From positions 62,001-126,000 of the forward strand of contig NZ_BCYX01000003.1 of assembly GCF_001598415.1 (NCBI RefSeq): 64,000 nucleotides of DNA. Reading direction: 5' to 3'. Source of the DNA: Sphingomonas mali NBRC 15500. GTDB lineage: Bacteria; Pseudomonadota; Alphaproteobacteria; Sphingomonadales; Sphingomonadaceae. The notes beneath the pieces are model-generated. The model searched no databases. It worked only from the letters and a program-made list of their open reading frames with translations, and was not told the origin of the DNA. This document shows positions 36,497 to 46,188 of the stretch, piece after piece (positions within the stretch are counted from its first letter, which is position 1; the number at the start of each line of letters is the position of its first letter). The translations under genes and the position numbers were made by a program.

Positions 36497-37255
36497 TTAG
36501 TCGCCGCGAAGGGCTTCGCTGATGGTGGTCCCGGCGGCACGGACGCATCGTTCGAGATGTGTGACGAGTGCTGCGTCCGCGGCCGTTGGCGCGGCGGAAA
36601 TCACGAGGCTGATGCTGCCAAGGATAGAGGCGTCGTTACCGAAAACAGGTGCCGAAATGCCGAGCGCGCCGGCGTCGAGTTCACCGATGGCGGTGAGAAC
36701 ACCCGCCCGGCGGGCCGCTTGCGCGCGCCGACGAAACTCTTCCCAATCGCCGCCGAGCCCGGCGGCAGCGACCGCCGCAGCCGCGCTCTCATAGAAGCGG
36801 CGCAAGGCACGCGGCGGCAGGTTGGCGAGGATGACGCGCGATGCCGAACCACGCGTCAGCGGCATGGGCCGCCCGCGCTCGTAGCTGCTGTCGAGCCCCG
36901 GCGAGTGCGGCACATACTGATCCACGCACATCACTTCTCGCCGGTACAGTCGGCAAAGGAGCCCGATTGCCGGCAGTGCGCAGGCGTCGACAAGCTCCTC
37001 GAGGACCGGGCGCGCCTGGCGAACGAGAGGATCGACATGGCGCGCGATCCGGTCGAGTTCGAGCGCGGCGGGGCCGATCGTATAGCGGCCCGGCTTGTTT
37101 GCCACGAGCAGTCCGGCTTGGGCGAGACTCCGGACATATTGATAAGCGGTGCTCCCTGACAGGCCCAATTCGGCGACGATCGCCTCCACCGTCCATTCGG
37201 GGCGCTCCAGGCTGAAAAGGCCCAGCACTGCGAGCACGCGATCCGCAGTCGTCAT
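36497..37255 (-). CDS. IclR family transcriptional regulator
   Basis: 252 aa. Winged helix at residues about 1-70 (VEAIVAELGLSGSTAYQYV, GRYTIGPAAL) and C-terminal effector domain (ELDAGALGISAPVF, ILGSISLVIS). Encoded on the same strand just upstream of the dioxygenase set, so it is the likely local regulator. Its opening FSLERPEWTV is nearly that of the IclR protein at 22920. Confidence 0.88.
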   Translation of the reverse strand: MTTADRVLAVLGLFSLERPEWTVEAIVAELGLSGSTAYQYVRSLAQAGLLVANKPGRYTIGPAALELDRIARHVDPLVRQARPVLEELVDACALPAIGLLCRLYRREVMCVDQYVPHSPGLDSSYERGRPMPLTRGSASRVILANLPPRALRRFYESAAAAVAAAGLGGDWEEFRRRAQAARRAGVLTAIGELDAGALGISAPVFGNDASILGSISLVISAAPTAADAALVTHLERCVRAAGTTISEALRGD

Positions 37256-37357
37256 CTATCCCCGCCTTGCACCGTCCGCGCGACAGGTCGCATTGCCCGA
37301 TCCGAAATCCAAGGAGATTGTGCGCGTGCTGCGACCTGAGTGCACGCGAGCGGGCTA

Positions 37358-38737
37358 CTACCATGTCAGCTGTGCGTCTCTCGTCTTCCGCAAAGCTTCG
37401 AGCTTGGCCGCCTCGGCCCCCCGCGCACCCATGCGATCCCCGGCACAGATCGCGGCGACGACGCGCTTGGTATGTGTCCGATAAGTTTCGACGATAAGAT
37501 CCGAGGCCAACGGCCAGGCTTCGCCCCGCCAGGTAAGGAACGCCTTCACCCCGTCAATAAACAAGCCAAGCAGACGATTGTAGGCGGCGTGTTGTTGCAG
37601 CCGCTCGAACGCCTGGAGCGCGGCGACCGGCAGCGGCGCGCAGAGCTGATCAAGATCATCGCCCATCGCCAGCAATGTTGCCCGGTCCTCAAGGGAGGCG
37701 CGGTCGCTCGCGAGCCCGGCAGATTCGATGCGCAGTGCCTCAAACACGCGCTCCCCATCGGCACTCTCGACGCGATGGGCGATCAGGTATGCGCAAAGCA
37801 AACGGCTGAGCGGGGCCGTGCTGGGCAGGCGCGTCATCAGCCCACGACCGCGGCCGGGCAGCGCGGTTGCCGTCTCGGCGTCCTCCATCAGCCGTATCGC
37901 CTGGCGCACTACGCTCTTATCGACGCCGAACTGGTCCGCCAGGTCGAATTCGTTGCCGATCAGTTCGCCGCGCGCCCATGCATCGGGCGAGATCGTGGTC
38001 ATAAGCTTGTGGACCAGGAGCATTGCGTGGTGCTGGAAACACGAGGCGTGCGGGGCCAGCGGCGGAACGAAATCTGGCTCCGCGCGGCCGGCATCGACTT
38101 GCGCGGTCGCCCCTGCCCACTCCTGCCGCATCCAATCCAATATCGACTCTGAATCGGCGAGCGCGGCGTCGGCGATATCGACCGTCTCGTCGCGCAGTGG
38201 CGGCAAGAGATCACCGACCATCCTGGCCAGGATCGTCAACAGGGCGCTGTCGGCCGCGCTGATCAACCCGTCACCGAGCACGCGCAGCGTCGCTCCGCGC
38301 AGCGACCGCAGGCATTCTGCCGCGGAGGCGGCGTCGAGATGCCTAAGCGCTGCCGCTTGCAGCGCGATCCATGCGTCGACAACCTGGTTTCGATCGAGGC
38401 GTGACACATAAGCATAGCCGGCAAGGCGCGCGGTCAGATCCTCCAGGTCAGGCCTTACGACTTCCAGCCCCCCATTCGGGCCGCGCCGCATGCGGGCGTG
38501 ATTGCGCGCCTCTAGCAGCCGCACGACCTCGCGCAATACATCACGTCCGACGCCGTAGCGGTTGGCCATCGCCTGCTCGGCGCCAAGGCTCAATCCCTCC
38601 GGCCATCCACCTTGCAGGAACTGTTCCTCCAACTGGTCAGCGAGCAGCAGCGGCCGCTTGTTGATCGGTGCGCGCCCGACCACACTGTCGACCAATGCGG
38701 CGAGCCGGTCCGGCTTGGCGGGATCCCGATCGGTCAT
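37358..38737 (-). CDS. GntR-family regulator with two winged-helix domains
   Basis: 459 aa from the ATG at 38737, which overlaps the MFS stop; the longer open frame upstream is antisense noise over the transporter. Winged helix 1 at about residues 30-93 (GAEQAMANRYGVGRDVLREV, GPNGGLEV) and winged helix 2 at about 238-303 (NEFDLADQFGVDKSVVRQAI, GRGRGLMTR). Same duplicated architecture as the protein at 27938. Probably controls the MFS gene and nearby operons. Confidence 0.8.
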   Translation of the reverse strand: MTDRDPAKPDRLAALVDSVVGRAPINKRPLLLADQLEEQFLQGGWPEGLSLGAEQAMANRYGVGRDVLREVVRLLEARNHARMRRGPNGGLEVVRPDLEDLTARLAGYAYVSRLDRNQVVDAWIALQAAALRHLDAASAAECLRSLRGATLRVLGDGLISAADSALLTILARMVGDLLPPLRDETVDIADAALADSESILDWMRQEWAGATAQVDAGRAEPDFVPPLAPHASCFQHHAMLLVHKLMTTISPDAWARGELIGNEFDLADQFGVDKSVVRQAIRLMEDAETATALPGRGRGLMTRLPSTAPLSRLLCAYLIAHRVESADGERVFEALRIESAGLASDRASLEDRATLLAMGDDLDQLCAPLPVAALQAFERLQQHAAYNRLLGLFIDGVKAFLTWRGEAWPLASDLIVETYRTHTKRVVAAICAGDRMGARGAEAAKLEALRKTRDAQLTW

Positions 38738-39963
38738 GCGACAGGCGTCTCCGCGACCGGCCCGTTCGCTCGCGTCGGGCGTCCGGCACGGTCGGCAAGC
38801 CCAACGCTGATCGTGGAGATGGCAAGCGCTATCGCCGCGCACACGAGCGGCGCACCGTAGCTTCCGCTGATATCGTAGCCGGCGCCGATCAACACCGGGA
38901 CTACCCCAAGAGCGACCATCGTCATTGCCAGGATCATACCGAAGATTTCCGCCGAGGCACGCAGGCCGAAATAGCGCGTTGTCAGATAGGGCGATAGACC
39001 GGTCGTGGCACCGGTGCCGAGACCGATCAGCACCGCCCCCGCAACGAGCACGGGTAGAGCGGTCGTTGCCGCCATCAGCCCCAATCCGGCGATCGGCAGC
39101 GCATAAAAGACCTGCAGGGCAAGGATGCCGCGGGCGCGGTCGGCGACATAACCCGCGACGAACGCGCCCGCCATGCCCGCCAAGAACACGGAAGACAAAA
39201 CGAACGCAGCCGTTTCGCCGGCAACGCCGCGACCGGTCAGCCACGCAACGATATGGACAATGAGCCCGAGAAGGGTTCCGCTGGACAAGCAACTTGCCAC
39301 CGCAAGCAGCCAGAAGGCAGGGGTGCGGACGGCGTCGCGCGCACTCGCCCCTGGCAACGCGACCGGCCCGTCGGCATGGTCGGTGGAAGGGCGCCGACGC
39401 AACATGGCGAGACTCACCGGGACGCCAATTGCGACGACCAGCGCAGCCAGCACACGATAACTGTCGCGCCAACCGAGAGCCACAATCAGGTGCTGCGTTA
39501 CCGGCGCGACCACCGCTTGCGAGCAAGCTGGGGCAACCGACAACACCACTCCGATGGCGAGCGCGCGATTACGGTCATACCAGGACGATATCAGCCCGAC
39601 GAAGGCGGGCGGCCCGGCGAACGCAGCGCCCGCGCCCAACGCAAGAGCGCCCGCCCAAAAAGCGATGCCGACGCTCTCGACGATCGAGAAGAGCAGCATC
39701 GCCAGCGCCACCAGGACAAGCCCGACGGCGACCGGTTGATGAACGCCTATGCGGTCGACCAGTCGCCCCCCAAACGGCATGAGCACCGCCGCGGCTATAG
39801 AGGAGACAGTGATCACCTCCGGAAAAACCGCCCGGCCCCAACCGAGATCGGCCGAAACCGGCTGAAGGAAGACCGGAAAGGAGCCCATGAAGATGGCGGA
39901 CATGCCCACCGCCATGCACAACGCGCTCGCCACCGTTGCTTGCCATCGGGTCGGTACCGCCAC
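38734..39963 (-). CDS. MFS transporter (oxalate/formate- or monocarboxylate-like)
   Basis: 409 aa, twelve hydrophobic segments. FGGRLVDRIGVHQPVAVG (loop 2-3), SSWYDRNRALAIGVVLS and a GLGTGATTGLSPYLTTRYFG segment fit the OFA/MCT branch of the MFS. Likely importer of an aromatic or short carboxylate. Stop overlaps the start of the regulator gene at 37358. Confidence 0.85.
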   Translation of the reverse strand: MAVPTRWQATVASALCMAVGMSAIFMGSFPVFLQPVSADLGWGRAVFPEVITVSSIAAAVLMPFGGRLVDRIGVHQPVAVGLVLVALAMLLFSIVESVGIAFWAGALALGAGAAFAGPPAFVGLISSWYDRNRALAIGVVLSVAPACSQAVVAPVTQHLIVALGWRDSYRVLAALVVAIGVPVSLAMLRRRPSTDHADGPVALPGASARDAVRTPAFWLLAVASCLSSGTLLGLIVHIVAWLTGRGVAGETAAFVLSSVFLAGMAGAFVAGYVADRARGILALQVFYALPIAGLGLMAATTALPVLVAGAVLIGLGTGATTGLSPYLTTRYFGLRASAEIFGMILAMTMVALGVVPVLIGAGYDISGSYGAPLVCAAIALAISTISVGLADRAGRPTRANGPVAETPVA

Positions 39964-40015
39964 TTATTCTCTCCTCACGGCCCGTTCCACGTCGGGCTCG
40001 TCCGTCGTTACGCTC

Positions 40016-40408
40016 TCAGCGATCCTTCAGCGCGCCATCCCAATGTTCGGCCAGCTTCCCATCCTCGATCCGCCACATGTCGAACCAATAGGTGCGATAG
40101 GTTTTGGACGGATCTTCTGGATCGGGCAGGTCACGCGGCAGGATCATCACGATCTTGTCCTGCTCGTGAACGAACATCGGCGGTTCCGGCGCGGGACGCA
40201 TCTCGGTGCGTGCGCGTTGCGCATAGTCGGACTTGGTGAAAGCGATCACCGGTTCGACGCCCGATTCGATGTTGGGATTGTGCTGAATATATTCCTCGGT
40301 CACCAAGGGGCGAACCTCGTCCGAGCGGTTTGGATCGATCAGCAGGCCCATGAATTTCTGTACCAGGTCGATCGCTGCCTGGCGGTCGAGGGGGCTGGTC
40401 CGCGTCAT
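40016..40408 (-). CDS. SnoaL/NTF2-like protein
   Basis: 130 aa single NTF2-like domain: DLVQKFMGLLIDPNRSDEV, LVTEEYIQHNP (typical SnoaL start EEYIQHNP), TYWFDMWRIEDGKLAEHWD. Predicted cone-shaped cavity protein; in the family some members are polyketide cyclases or isomerases and others have no known reaction. It follows the carotenoid-oxygenase gene by 15 bases and precedes the MFS gene, so it belongs to that operon. Confidence 0.85.
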   Translation of the reverse strand: MTRTSPLDRQAAIDLVQKFMGLLIDPNRSDEVRPLVTEEYIQHNPNIESGVEPVIAFTKSDYAQRARTEMRPAPEPPMFVHEQDKIVMILPRDLPDPEDPSKTYRTYWFDMWRIEDGKLAEHWDGALKDR

Positions 40409-40423
40409 TCGCTTATCTCCTTA

Positions 40424-41905
40424 TCAAAACCACTCGGGCACCAATGACCCGTCGATCCAAGTCGCGTGGATACCCAGCCGCATCCGGAGCGGCAGGCTGA
40501 TCCGTGCCACGGGCCCGGCCGCGAGGTTCAGGCTTTCCACGATCACCAACTCGCTGCGCCGCTCGAGCGGACGGTTGAGCAGCGCGATAAGATAGCCATC
40601 TCCTTCCGCGGCATCCACCGACCGCGGTACGAACACCGGGTCCTGCAAGGTCGCCGCCGGGCCGGCGTACCAGTTCGTGCGCGCACCCGTGTGAAGATCG
40701 AAATGGCTCAACTGGTTGAACATTACAGGCACCGGACGGCCATTGACGTCTGTAGTCAGCAGCTTGGGATCGAGCGTCGGTACGAACATGTGGCGATACG
40801 GCCGGAGGTCGCGCCTTGGATCGATATGGGCGCCCTCCCCTCCGACCGGCGCGAGGACCTCACGATCGGTCAATTCAGTCGAATTGGCATGATAATCGAT
40901 CCGCCAGCGGACCAGCGCATTGGGCACGCTGCCGGGCGGCGGCGCGTTGCCGTCCGCATCGGCCACGACCGGCGCGAAACCATTCCCTTCTGCCTCCAGA
41001 AGATCGAAGACGATCTTGCCGTCTTCCTCATAGGCATTGACGGTGTGGCCGGGAAAAGCCGGCGGCGCGGTGAACCAGCGGATTTCATCGCCACATCCCT
41101 TGCGCGGCATCACGCCGAAATATTGCGGCATGTCCGCTTCGTAGATGAAATGCGGACCACCGGCGCGCAGCCGCGCCATGTCGCTGGTAATCGGCATCAT
41201 CGGAAACAGCACGTAATTGTCTGTCACCGCACAATCGTGGATCATCGCCGATCGGGGCGCCTCGAACCATGCCTCGTGCGCCAAGGCGCCGTCGGCATCG
41301 AACACATAATAAGCGACGTCGCGGGTCGTCTCGCCTTTGGCGGCATAACCGAATGCGAACAACTCGCCGGTGCGCGGGTCGATCTTCGGATGGGCAGTAA
41401 AGGTCTTGCTGGTGATCGCCCCGTTTGCCGTCCATGCGCCACGCGTGCCGAGCGTATCGGGATCGATCTCATAGGCAAGGCCATCCTCCTTGGCGGAGAA
41501 CAACCGGCCGGCATGGAAGAAAAGCGCGGTATTCGCGGTGGTCCGGCTTTTGCCCGCGACCGAGGGATCATCGGAGAACGGATCACGGTAATTGCCGAAC
41601 AGCGAGCGCCGCGCCTCGCGTTCCAGGAGATACCGTTCGGTGCGGACGTAGCGGGTGCGGAAGTCGACATGGCCGTCCTTGAAGCGGAACGCGCGTACCG
41701 AGCCGTCGCCACCGGCAGCTATGGTCATCGGATGGATAACCGCGACTTCGGGCGGAAAGACCTGGTCCGGCACCGCCTGCACCAAAAGCCCGTCCAGTTC
41801 GGTTGGGACGGTACCTTCGACCACTTCCAGGTCGAACACCTCGCCTTCGAAGCGACAGGGTTCATCGATTCCCTGCGTCATGATCGCCGGGAAAGCCTTC
41901 GTCAT
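40424..41905 (-). CDS. Carotenoid oxygenase family (lignostilbene-type) dioxygenase
   Basis: 493 aa; ATG 41905 with AGGAGCAGGA before it. Four iron-binding histidines are in place: H172 (TAHPKID), H223 (MIHDCAV), H287 (PGHTVNAYEED) and H480 (LGIHATW). Bacterial members cleave the central double bond of lignin-derived stilbenes or isoeugenol to give aromatic aldehydes. This fits the nearby aldehyde dehydrogenase and PobA. Divergent from the monooxygenase at 42125 across a 219-base region that probably holds both promoters. Confidence 0.88.
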   Translation of the reverse strand: MTKAFPAIMTQGIDEPCRFEGEVFDLEVVEGTVPTELDGLLVQAVPDQVFPPEVAVIHPMTIAAGGDGSVRAFRFKDGHVDFRTRYVRTERYLLEREARRSLFGNYRDPFSDDPSVAGKSRTTANTALFFHAGRLFSAKEDGLAYEIDPDTLGTRGAWTANGAITSKTFTAHPKIDPRTGELFAFGYAAKGETTRDVAYYVFDADGALAHEAWFEAPRSAMIHDCAVTDNYVLFPMMPITSDMARLRAGGPHFIYEADMPQYFGVMPRKGCGDEIRWFTAPPAFPGHTVNAYEEDGKIVFDLLEAEGNGFAPVVADADGNAPPPGSVPNALVRWRIDYHANSTELTDREVLAPVGGEGAHIDPRRDLRPYRHMFVPTLDPKLLTTDVNGRPVPVMFNQLSHFDLHTGARTNWYAGPAATLQDPVFVPRSVDAAEGDGYLIALLNRPLERRSELVIVESLNLAAGPVARISLPLRMRLGIHATWIDGSLVPEWF

Positions 41906-42124
41906 GTTTCCTGCTCCTAGTTGCGAACCCGCAGTTCTTCTCCGCAGTTCTTCGCCATGACGTTCGGCCAAGCGGGCGCCGGAAACCAGACGGCGGGAAT
42001 CCTCTTCCTCGTTACCCCCGCGAAGGCAACACACACCGCCCCATAACGCCGTCTGGTTTGCGCTCCAGCCGAAGCGCATTTCCCGGCCATCGCGATAGAC
42101 GACAACCGATTAGGCGAGGCACAG

Positions 42125-43408
42125 ATGAGCGGCATCGGACCGACCTCCATTCATGAATCCCCCCTCGGCACGCCCGAGGGCCGCGCAATTCGCGACCGAG
42201 TCGCGGGTCTCGTTCCCTTGATCCGCGAACACGCGACGGAGGGCGAGAAGATCGGCTGCCTGCCGTTGCCGACGCTGAATGCCCTTGCCGACGCCGGCGT
42301 GTTCCGCATTTCGGTACCGATCGAATATGGCGGCTTCGCTTTGGGCGCGCGCGACTTGGTCGAGATTGTCGCCGAGATCGCGCGGGGCGACGGCTCGGCG
42401 GCCTGGATCGCAATGATTGGGTCGGGCTTCGCGCGCGTCATGCTGACCTTTCCCGACCAGGCAGTGAAGGAGGTCTATGGCCTTGTTCCCGAATGGAAGG
42501 GGCCGGTAGTCGCCAGCGCGTCGCTCTTCTCCGAGAAAATCCAGCGGGCGCGCAAGGTCGATGGCGGCTATATCGTCGAAGCCGGTGGCAAATGGGGTTT
42601 CGGCAGCGGCTGCAAGCACGCCGCCTTCGTCGTGGTCGGCGCACAAATCGATGACGACCGTGGCATGGTCTTGCTCGAGCGCGGTCAATACGAGATCGTC
42701 GACGACTGGAAAGTGATGGGCCTGTGCGGCTCTTCCAGCAACAGCATCACCGTGGCCGAAGACGTGTTCGTCCCCGAGCACCGGGTCGCCAACCTCGCCA
42801 ACATGCCCAAGGGGCTGGACGGGCTGCGGAGCCGCTTCGCCGGGCTCGGCTACAAGCTCGATGGCCTCGGGCTGATGCTGATCGTGGCGATGGAAACGAT
42901 GGCGATCCCGCTCGGGATGGCGCGCGGAGCCTTCGATTGCTTCGTTCAGCAGTGCGAGAAGAAGAAGCCGTTCAACCTGCCCTATGAGACGCTCGCCGCC
43001 ACGCCGTCGATCGAGGTCGTCGCTGGCAAGACGCGCGCGATGATCAATGCGGCAGAGGCGCTGATCTTCGGCCGCGCGGACTATATCGACCGCAAGGCGC
43101 TGGCCGGCGAGCCCTTCACCCCGGCCGAAGAGGCCGAGATCATGATGGATTTCGTCCATGCCGGAAATGCATGCGGTCAGGCGATCGATATGATCCAGAT
43201 CGCCCTTGGCTCGTTTACCGTCAGCCTTTCCAACCCGATCCAGCGCTACGTCCGCGACACGCGCGTAGCGCTCACCCACGGGTCGACTCGTCTCGATCCG
43301 GCCGCGGAGATTAGCGGACGGCTGCTCATGGGGCTCGCACCGCTCGGCGGATTCGCTGCAGCGGTACCGGGAATCGACAAGGCGGCACAGGGCGTCCGCG
43401 CGGCCTGA
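42125..43408 (+). CDS. Acyl-CoA-dehydrogenase-fold flavin monooxygenase (HsaA/HpaB-like)
   Basis: 427 aa. ACAD fold: DAGVFRISVPIEYGGFALG, GDGSAAWIAMIGSG, KWGFGSGCKHAAFVVVG, VMGLCGSSSNSITVAEDVFVP and a C-terminal helical bundle. Paralogue of the enzyme at 24554. Needs reduced flavin from a reductase; none is adjacent, so the one at 33978 may serve both. First gene of a plus-strand operon: monooxygenase, SDR, NTF2-like, SDR, TonB receptor. Confidence 0.85.
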   Translation: MSGIGPTSIHESPLGTPEGRAIRDRVAGLVPLIREHATEGEKIGCLPLPTLNALADAGVFRISVPIEYGGFALGARDLVEIVAEIARGDGSAAWIAMIGSGFARVMLTFPDQAVKEVYGLVPEWKGPVVASASLFSEKIQRARKVDGGYIVEAGGKWGFGSGCKHAAFVVVGAQIDDDRGMVLLERGQYEIVDDWKVMGLCGSSSNSITVAEDVFVPEHRVANLANMPKGLDGLRSRFAGLGYKLDGLGLMLIVAMETMAIPLGMARGAFDCFVQQCEKKKPFNLPYETLAATPSIEVVAGKTRAMINAAEALIFGRADYIDRKALAGEPFTPAEEAEIMMDFVHAGNACGQAIDMIQIALGSFTVSLSNPIQRYVRDTRVALTHGSTRLDPAAEISGRLLMGLAPLGGFAAAVPGIDKAAQGVRAA

Positions 43409-43470
43409 CGGCGGCGGTTCGACGATGATCGCAATGGCGGCCGGCGCGTGCTGCCCAACGGAGGTAACAC

Positions 43471-44271
<801 letters not shown>

Positions 44272-44272
44272 G

Positions 44273-45112
44273 GTGACGCCGGCAAGCGGTACCGGGCGCG
44301 AAGCGCTGGTGTCGCTCGCGCGCTGCTACCTCAGTGCGTTGGTGGACGGGCGGCCCGATGACGTGCCGCTCGCCGCCGGGTATCACGCTACCGAAAATGC
44401 ACGACCGGTCGCCCCGGGCGAAGGTCTTTGGCAGACGTCGCGCACCATCCCCGGCCATCCGGCAATCCTCTGCGACGAGGCGCGCGGCGAGGTCGTGGTA
44501 ATTGGTGCGATCCAGACCGAAGGCCTCCAACCGCTCGCCCTGCGGCTGCGTATCCAGGCCGGAGCGATCGCCGAGGCGGAAGCGATCGTCAGCACCAACG
44601 CACACGGTTTCTTCGCCGATGTCGACCAATTGGTGAACATGGACTTGATCTACGAGGCGCCGGTCCCGCCCGAGCGCGGTGCGACACGAACAGGCCTGCG
44701 AGAGGCCGCCGACCTTTATTGGGTGGCTCTCGGGGAAAGTGACGGGAGCCTGGTCGCCGTCAATCACCGTGCCGACCGCTACGCCAACGGCAAAAAGACC
44801 ACCAACAATCTCGAGATTCTGCTGTCGCCCGACAAGACCGTCCACACGATTGCCTCGATCATCACCGGGACGCGTCCAGCACGGCCCAAGGTCCGCGAGA
44901 AGCGTTTTCCGGTCCAGGACGAGGCACGCGGAGTCACCGTGTCGATCGCGATGGTCGATTTCGCCGACGACCCGCGGAACCCGCGCCCCGACACCGGCTG
45001 CTTCTACATCATGAACCTTTTTAAGGTGGTCGATGGCGAGATACGGATGATCGACGCTATCCACCAGATCTTGCCGAGGGGAGCCGCGTCGGGATGGACC
45101 GACGCGAGCTGA
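44273..45112 (+). CDS. Unknown SnoaL/NTF2-like protein, paralogue of 23745
   Basis: 279 aa from GTG 44273, one base after the SDR stop. Shares with the 23745 protein the motifs GEGLW, EAEAIVST, FADVDQL, TGLREAADLYW, KTTNNLE, RPK-x-REKRFPV and LFKVVD. Two-module NTF2-like layout, no signal peptide. Sits between two SDR genes. Its repeated association with class D monooxygenase plus SDR suggests a dedicated reaction step or assembly factor; unknown. Confidence 0.75.
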   Translation: MTPASGTGREALVSLARCYLSALVDGRPDDVPLAAGYHATENARPVAPGEGLWQTSRTIPGHPAILCDEARGEVVVIGAIQTEGLQPLALRLRIQAGAIAEAEAIVSTNAHGFFADVDQLVNMDLIYEAPVPPERGATRTGLREAADLYWVALGESDGSLVAVNHRADRYANGKKTTNNLEILLSPDKTVHTIASIITGTRPARPKVREKRFPVQDEARGVTVSIAMVDFADDPRNPRPDTGCFYIMNLFKVVDGEIRMIDAIHQILPRGAASGWTDAS

Positions 45113-45138
45113 GCGTCTGCGCATAAGGAGAATGTCCG

Positions 45139-46110
45139 ATGCAGCAATCGATGCGCGACGTCACCGGCAAGGTCGCGTTCGTCACGGGAGGCAGCAGCGG
45201 GTTGGGATTGGGCATCGTCCGCACCTTTGTCGAGGCCGGGATGAAGGTCGCCTTTTCCTACCGCACCGCCTCACACCGCGACCGCGCGATGCGCTTGTTG
45301 GCGGGCCGTGAGGAGCGCGTGCACCCGATCTGCGTCGATGTTGCCGATCGCCCCGGCATGGCAGCGGCCGCCGAAGAGGTGAAAGCGCACTTCGGCAAGG
45401 TTCACATCCTCGTCAACAATGCTGCGGTCGGGCTCATCACCGGGCTAGCGGAGGCGACCTATGACGACTGGGACTGGGCCCGCAGCGTCAACATCGACGG
45501 CGTGTTCAATGGCATCTACGCGTTCCTGCCGTTGATCCGCGCACACGGCGAAGGCGGCCATATTGTCAGCGTGTCCTCGATGGGCGGCCTGGTCGCTGCG
45601 AAAGCAGGTGTTTATTCGGCCACCAAGTTCGCCGTCGTCGGTATGATGGAGGGGCTTCGCACCGAACTCCGCGAGAGCAATATCGGCGTCTCTGTCTATT
45701 GCCCGGGAGGGATCAACAGCAACATTCGCGATTCCAACCGAAACCGGCCGGCACATCTCGGCGACACCCGTTTGCCCGGGCAGGATCTAGTGGATTTCCT
45801 CGAGGACCTCCGCCGGCGCGTCCCCGATCCCGAGAGGGATGGCCCCGGCATGGATCCGCTGGAGGCCGGCGCTTGGGTACTGCGCGGCGTGCAGAACAAT
45901 GACATGTTCATCCTGTCGCATCCGGAGTTCGAACCGGCGGTTCGCGATCGATCGGAGGCACTGCTCGGTTCTTTCCGTATGGACGGCCCGCCGGCGCCAC
46001 AAGCGCGGCTGGACGAGGAGCGCGATGTGCTGCGGCCGGCAATGTACGTCGAGGAGCGCGATCGCGTCCGATCCAGGACGCCATCTGGCCGCCTCGATAT
46101 CGCCACGTGA
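45139..46110 (+). CDS. Short-chain dehydrogenase/reductase, long C-terminus
   Basis: 323 aa; AAGGAG eight bases before the ATG decides the start, since an ATG at 45132 is out of frame. TGGSSGLGLGI cofactor motif, NNAAVG, active-site S (VSVSSMGGL) and YSATKFA. About 50 residues longer than classical SDRs, with a charged tail. Same type as the SDR at 25818. Fourth gene of the plus-strand operon. Confidence 0.9.
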   Translation: MQQSMRDVTGKVAFVTGGSSGLGLGIVRTFVEAGMKVAFSYRTASHRDRAMRLLAGREERVHPICVDVADRPGMAAAAEEVKAHFGKVHILVNNAAVGLITGLAEATYDDWDWARSVNIDGVFNGIYAFLPLIRAHGEGGHIVSVSSMGGLVAAKAGVYSATKFAVVGMMEGLRTELRESNIGVSVYCPGGINSNIRDSNRNRPAHLGDTRLPGQDLVDFLEDLRRRVPDPERDGPGMDPLEAGAWVLRGVQNNDMFILSHPEFEPAVRDRSEALLGSFRMDGPPAPQARLDEERDVLRPAMYVEERDRVRSRTPSGRLDIAT

Positions 46111-46188
46111 AAAGCGCCGTCTTGTTTCGCCGCCTGGCCAAGCAATGGTGACGATTGCCGCAAGAGCACCAGAATTGGAGGAGGGGAC

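Noticed and set aside
36328..36540. 70-aa minus-strand open frame before the dioxygenase
   Set aside because: Overlaps the IclR gene, no recognised motif and low-complexity C-terminus.
38738..39526. N-terminal extension of the GntR frame upstream of 38737
   Set aside because: It is the shadow of the MFS gene; ATG 38737 fits the overlap with the MFS stop and the length of the paralogue at 27938.
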